Notes under the pieces: generated by a model
What the model was told of the DNA's origin: nothing
Databases searched by the model: none
What the model saw: only the letters and a program-made list of their open reading frames with translations
Shown: positions 12,601 to 13,786 of the stretch, in pieces
Layout: each line of letters starts with the position of its first letter
Numbering within the stretch: position 1 is the stretch's first letter
Position numbers and translations under genes: made by a program
Assembly: GCA_049642385.1 (NCBI GenBank)
Contig: JBAROU010000101.1
Location: 1-13,786 of the forward strand
Source of the DNA: JBAROU01 sp049642385
GTDB taxonomy: Bacteria; Chloroflexota; Dehalococcoidia; DSTF01; RBG-16-68-14
Reading direction: 5' to 3'
DNA length: 13,786 nucleotides

Positions 12601-13786
12601 CGGTCGTTGTGACCTGCGCCTCGTTGTTTGTCTCGTCGAACTCTGCGACCTGAGAGAAGGGGTCGACTGTCGCCCGGTTGATGACGGATCCAGGCGCGCT
12701 GACGTACCCGATCACCCTGACCGTGACGAGGCCGCCCGGTGCGATGATGCCGAGGTCGCATTCGAGCTGTCCGCCGGTCAGTGAACCGACGACCGAGCAG
12801 GAGCCCTGCGTGGTGCTAAAGCTGGTGTAGGTGAAGTTGACGGGCGGCTTGTCTGTGAGGCGGGAGGGTGACGCGGCGACACCGCCGAGGTTCCGTACCT
12901 CCATGGTGTACGTCAGTGGCAGCGTGGCGGGCACGGGGTCCGGCGAGTCCGACTTCGTGACGGTCAGGTCCGGCTGCGCCGGCGCAGCGGTGCCGGTGGC
13001 CGTGGGCGTGGGCGAAGGGCCCGGCGTGTTTGTGGGCGTGGCGCTGGGCGTGGGTGTGTCCGTGGCGGTGGGGCCGGATGGCGCGATCACCTGCGTGGTG
13101 CTCAGGGACACGTTGTTCGCCTCGTTTGATTCGGCCACGACGTTGTCTGGATCGACCGTCGCGGTGTTGGCGACAGGGCCGGTTACGGTGGCGGTGACGT
13201 AGCCGGTAATGATCACGGTGGCGGTGGCCGGCGCACCGGTGCCAAACGAACCGAGGTCACATTCGAGCGTGCCGCCTGTGATGGAGTCGTTCAGGGCGCA
13301 GACGCCGCGCGTCGAGCTGAAGCCTGTGTAGGTGAAGTTCGGCGCCGGCTCGTCGATCAAGCGCACAGAGGCGGCGGCCGCGTTACCGATGTTGCGCACT
13401 TCGATGGTGTAGGTGAGCAGGTCACCGCTGGGCACCGGATCTGGATCGTCGGTCTTAAGCACGAGGAGGTCCGGCTGCGGCAGCGGCGTTGGCGTGTTCG
13501 TCGCCGTTGAGGTCGGCGTGGGCGTGGACGTACTGGTGGGCGTGGGCGTGGCGGTAGGCGTAGGCGTGTTGGTCGGTGTTGGTGTCGGCGTAGCGATGAA
13601 GACGGTCGTGTTGATCGAGATGGAGTTGTTGGTCTCCACTGATTCGATGACATCGTTGTCGGGGTCAACCGTCGCCGTGTTCGTCACGACGGTGGGCGTG
13701 GCGGTGGTGATGTAGCCTTCCACCACGATCGTAGTGACGGCGCCGGAGCCGGTGCCGAGCGGGCCCACATCGCAGTCAAGCGTCTG
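9638..13786 (-). CDS. Giant modular secreted protein: DUF11-like repeats, NHL propeller, dockerin-like C-terminus (N-terminus cut)
   Basis: The frame is open from the right edge (13786) to a TAG at 9638-9640, giving at least 1382 residues, and it is truncated at the N-terminus. The six codons before the GTG at 13768 continue a repeat (TLDCD), so that GTG is internal. Residues numbered from the edge: end of a DUF11/CARDB-like repeat (1-60); Thr/Pro linker (65-100); repeat (101-235); linker (237-267); repeat (268-395); linker (400-445); two tandem Ig-like modules beginning VVLPGQ (447-670); six NHL repeats (675-1185) interrupted by a beta-sandwich-like insert (about 808-950); linker (1188-1241); an Asp-rich DTDGD thrombospondin-3-like segment (about 1248-1269); and a dockerin-like tail ending GHSCAGG. 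The DUF11 repeats share a Cys pair. The protein is probably exported and cell-surface or extracellular, with O-glycosylated linkers possible (inference). Ligand and signal peptide are unseen. Confidence 0.9.
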   Translation of the reverse strand, partial: QTLDCDVGPLGTGSGAVTTIVVEGYITTATPTVVTNTATVDPDNDVIESVETNNSISINTTVFIATPTPTPTNTPTPTATPTPTSTSTPTPTSTATNTPTPLPQPDLLVLKTDDPDPVPSGDLLTYTIEVRNIGNAAAASVRLIDEPAPNFTYTGFSSTRGVCALNDSITGGTLECDLGSFGTGAPATATVIITGYVTATVTGPVANTATVDPDNVVAESNEANNVSLSTTQVIAPSGPTATDTPTPSATPTNTPGPSPTPTATGTAAPAQPDLTVTKSDSPDPVPATLPLTYTMEVRNLGGVAASPSRLTDKPPVNFTYTSFSTTQGSCSVVGSLTGGQLECDLGIIAPGGLVTVRVIGYVSAPGSVINRATVDPFSQVAEFDETNNEAQVTTTVTAGPTPTPTRTPTPTFTPTRTNTPTATNTPTPTNTPTVTNTPTITPTPTPGPDFTVVVLPGQSLTPGVGVTGTPAVQVAGQAFTVHVYAVLLDYTVVIETSGTISLSTGDPYDTHPAAQMLVSGHASFNIDPRTATASGWQIVPTGGPGANVTSSAYLVNPAATDRTIVVLPGQTYTAGLGVQGTAQDHIVNQPFNIAVRAVDQYYNTVTSASNTITPAIACASFCFGTDTSIVSPPGQALVSGAATFNITPGTMGAWQITPAGGPATVVTSNVYNVSVLIDSLAGTGSPGFSGDGGQATSAGLTLPMDVVRDGAGNTYVADSANNRVRRITPAGVISTFAGGGNPVSSCPQRLNDIGDGCPATNAVLSAVSGLTIDAAGDIYISDQLHQRIRKVSATTGVITTVAGRGSGVEGFEVTPLNALTDGGSYARNNNGTGQRHRFQTFGLNIPVACTVVGIEVRLDWWLDSTAGSNSMSVDLSWDGGTSWTAAKTDVTETTTEHTATLGSPTDTWGRSWTAAQLGITTFRVRLTSNSDSIQRNFYLDWVAAKVYYAPGTVACTAGSTALRSPAAESADTPANVGDGYPATYAYLQNPFGLAFDSLGRLHIADASNNRIRRLDTDGTITTNAGSGVAGFSGDGNQAQAAQLNFPTDIAFNSFGEMFIADSANSAVRLVAGGIIANYAGLGGNPGFSGDGGPRFLAQLNSPFSVLVDSENKVFIADSGNNRIRQVLLSGVINTIAGSGAAGYGGDGGPATNALLNAPFGLTNNGQDLYIADMFNHRVRRIAGIGSPLPPTPTPTPTITPTSTRTPTVTPTPTITPTPTITSTPTITPTPSITPTASTTPTPKNPAGDTDGDTIPNATDPDDDNDGCTDVQELGPSQALGGRRDPHNVWDFFDTPDAPTFRDRVVTVADILRVVSRFGSTGNPNISPLSPAPLSMTAYHPAYDRDAPLPGMDPWDLRPANGSITVQDVLFVVNQFGHSCAGG
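10062..10222 (-). repeat. Degenerate Thr/Pro-coding repeat tract (C-terminal linker)
   Basis: The plus strand reads as imperfect GGCGTG(G/A) hexamers. On the coding strand they encode about 53 residues of alternating TPT/ITPT/STPT. The tract joins the NHL propeller to the C-terminal calcium/dockerin-like region. Such linkers are extended and flexible. The DNA repeat is likely to slip, so its length may vary between strains. Confidence 0.8.
12450..12590 (-). repeat. Degenerate Thr/Pro-coding repeat tract (linker between DUF11-like and Ig-like parts)
   Basis: Imperfect GGCGTG-type units on the plus strand encode roughly 46 residues dominated by TPT and TNTPT on the minus strand. The tract separates the last visible DUF11-like repeat from the two VVLPGQ modules. 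It is similar in sequence to the other three linkers. Confidence 0.8.
12985..13077 (-). repeat. Thr/Pro/Ala-coding repeat tract (linker between DUF11-like repeats)
   Basis: About 31 residues of TPTPSATPTNTPGPSPTPTA type are encoded by GGCGTG-like units read on the opposite strand. It is shorter and richer in Ala and Gly than the other linkers. Confidence 0.75.
13484..13594 (-). repeat. Degenerate Thr/Pro-coding repeat tract (first visible linker)
   Basis: About 37 residues of alternating TPT/TNTPT/TSTPT lie between the truncated first DUF11-like repeat and the next one. It has the same hexamer-based composition as the other linkers, so recombination among the four tracts is possible. Confidence 0.8.

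Noticed and set aside
11895..12761. A 288-residue minus-strand frame rich in His, Ala, Asp and Arg
   Set aside because: It is the out-of-frame shadow of the giant protein. Its His/Ala/Asp-rich stretch comes from reading the Thr/Pro repeats in another frame.
10062..13594. CRISPR-like repeat arrays
   Set aside because: The repeats are degenerate hexamers with no regular unique spacers, are within one long reading frame and encode Thr/Pro linkers.

Overview
This window looks like part of a chromosome from a high-GC, F420-producing bacterium, most likely Chloroflexota (Dehalococcoidia-like). That placement is inference. It rests on three things: a cofD-cofC-FbiB-like F420 block; a compact Flp/Tad pilus cluster with no secretin gene in view; and a giant secreted-type protein with Thr/Pro linkers, NHL repeats and a dockerin-like tail, an architecture I associate with Chloroflexota genomes. 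No rRNA, tRNA, CRISPR array or transposase was found.

Layout. Positions 1-258 hold the 3' end of an unrecognised reading frame, followed by a short intergenic stretch with a heptamer tandem repeat and a hairpin. Positions 394-2562 hold a tight plus-strand block for coenzyme F420 synthesis: 2-phospho-L-lactate transferase (cofD), the guanylyltransferase that primes it (cofC/fbiD), and a free-standing copy of the FMN domain that forms the C-terminal half of mycobacterial FbiB. A GNAT acetyltransferase (2577-3179) follows. The F420-0 glutamyl ligase (cofE) is not in the window.

Positions 3180-3467 are a non-coding leader with several inverted repeats. They lead into a Flp/Tad pilus locus: Flp pilin (3468-3686), a strong stem-loop, CpaB/RcpC (3891-4751), TadZ/CpaE (4788-5981), TadA/CpaF ATPase (6010-7356), TadB (7360-8337), TadC (8340-9245) and a small DUF192 protein (9260-9601). 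TadZ localises the machine, TadA powers it, TadB and TadC form the inner-membrane platform, and Flp is the polymerised subunit. The prepilin peptidase, secretin and minor pilins are not in view.

Positions 9638-13786 are one minus-strand reading frame, convergent with the pilus cluster and cut at the right window edge. It encodes at least 1382 residues of a modular extracellular protein: DUF11/CARDB-like repeats separated by Thr/Pro linkers, two copies of an Ig-like module, six NHL repeats interrupted by a beta-sandwich-like insert, a Thr/Pro linker, an Asp-rich calcium-type segment and a dockerin-like C-terminus.

The points most worth a second look are the structured leader and post-pilin hairpin of the flp gene, the propeller with an inserted domain, the dockerin-like C-terminal module, the degenerate receiver domain of TadZ, and the split FbiB-type reductase.
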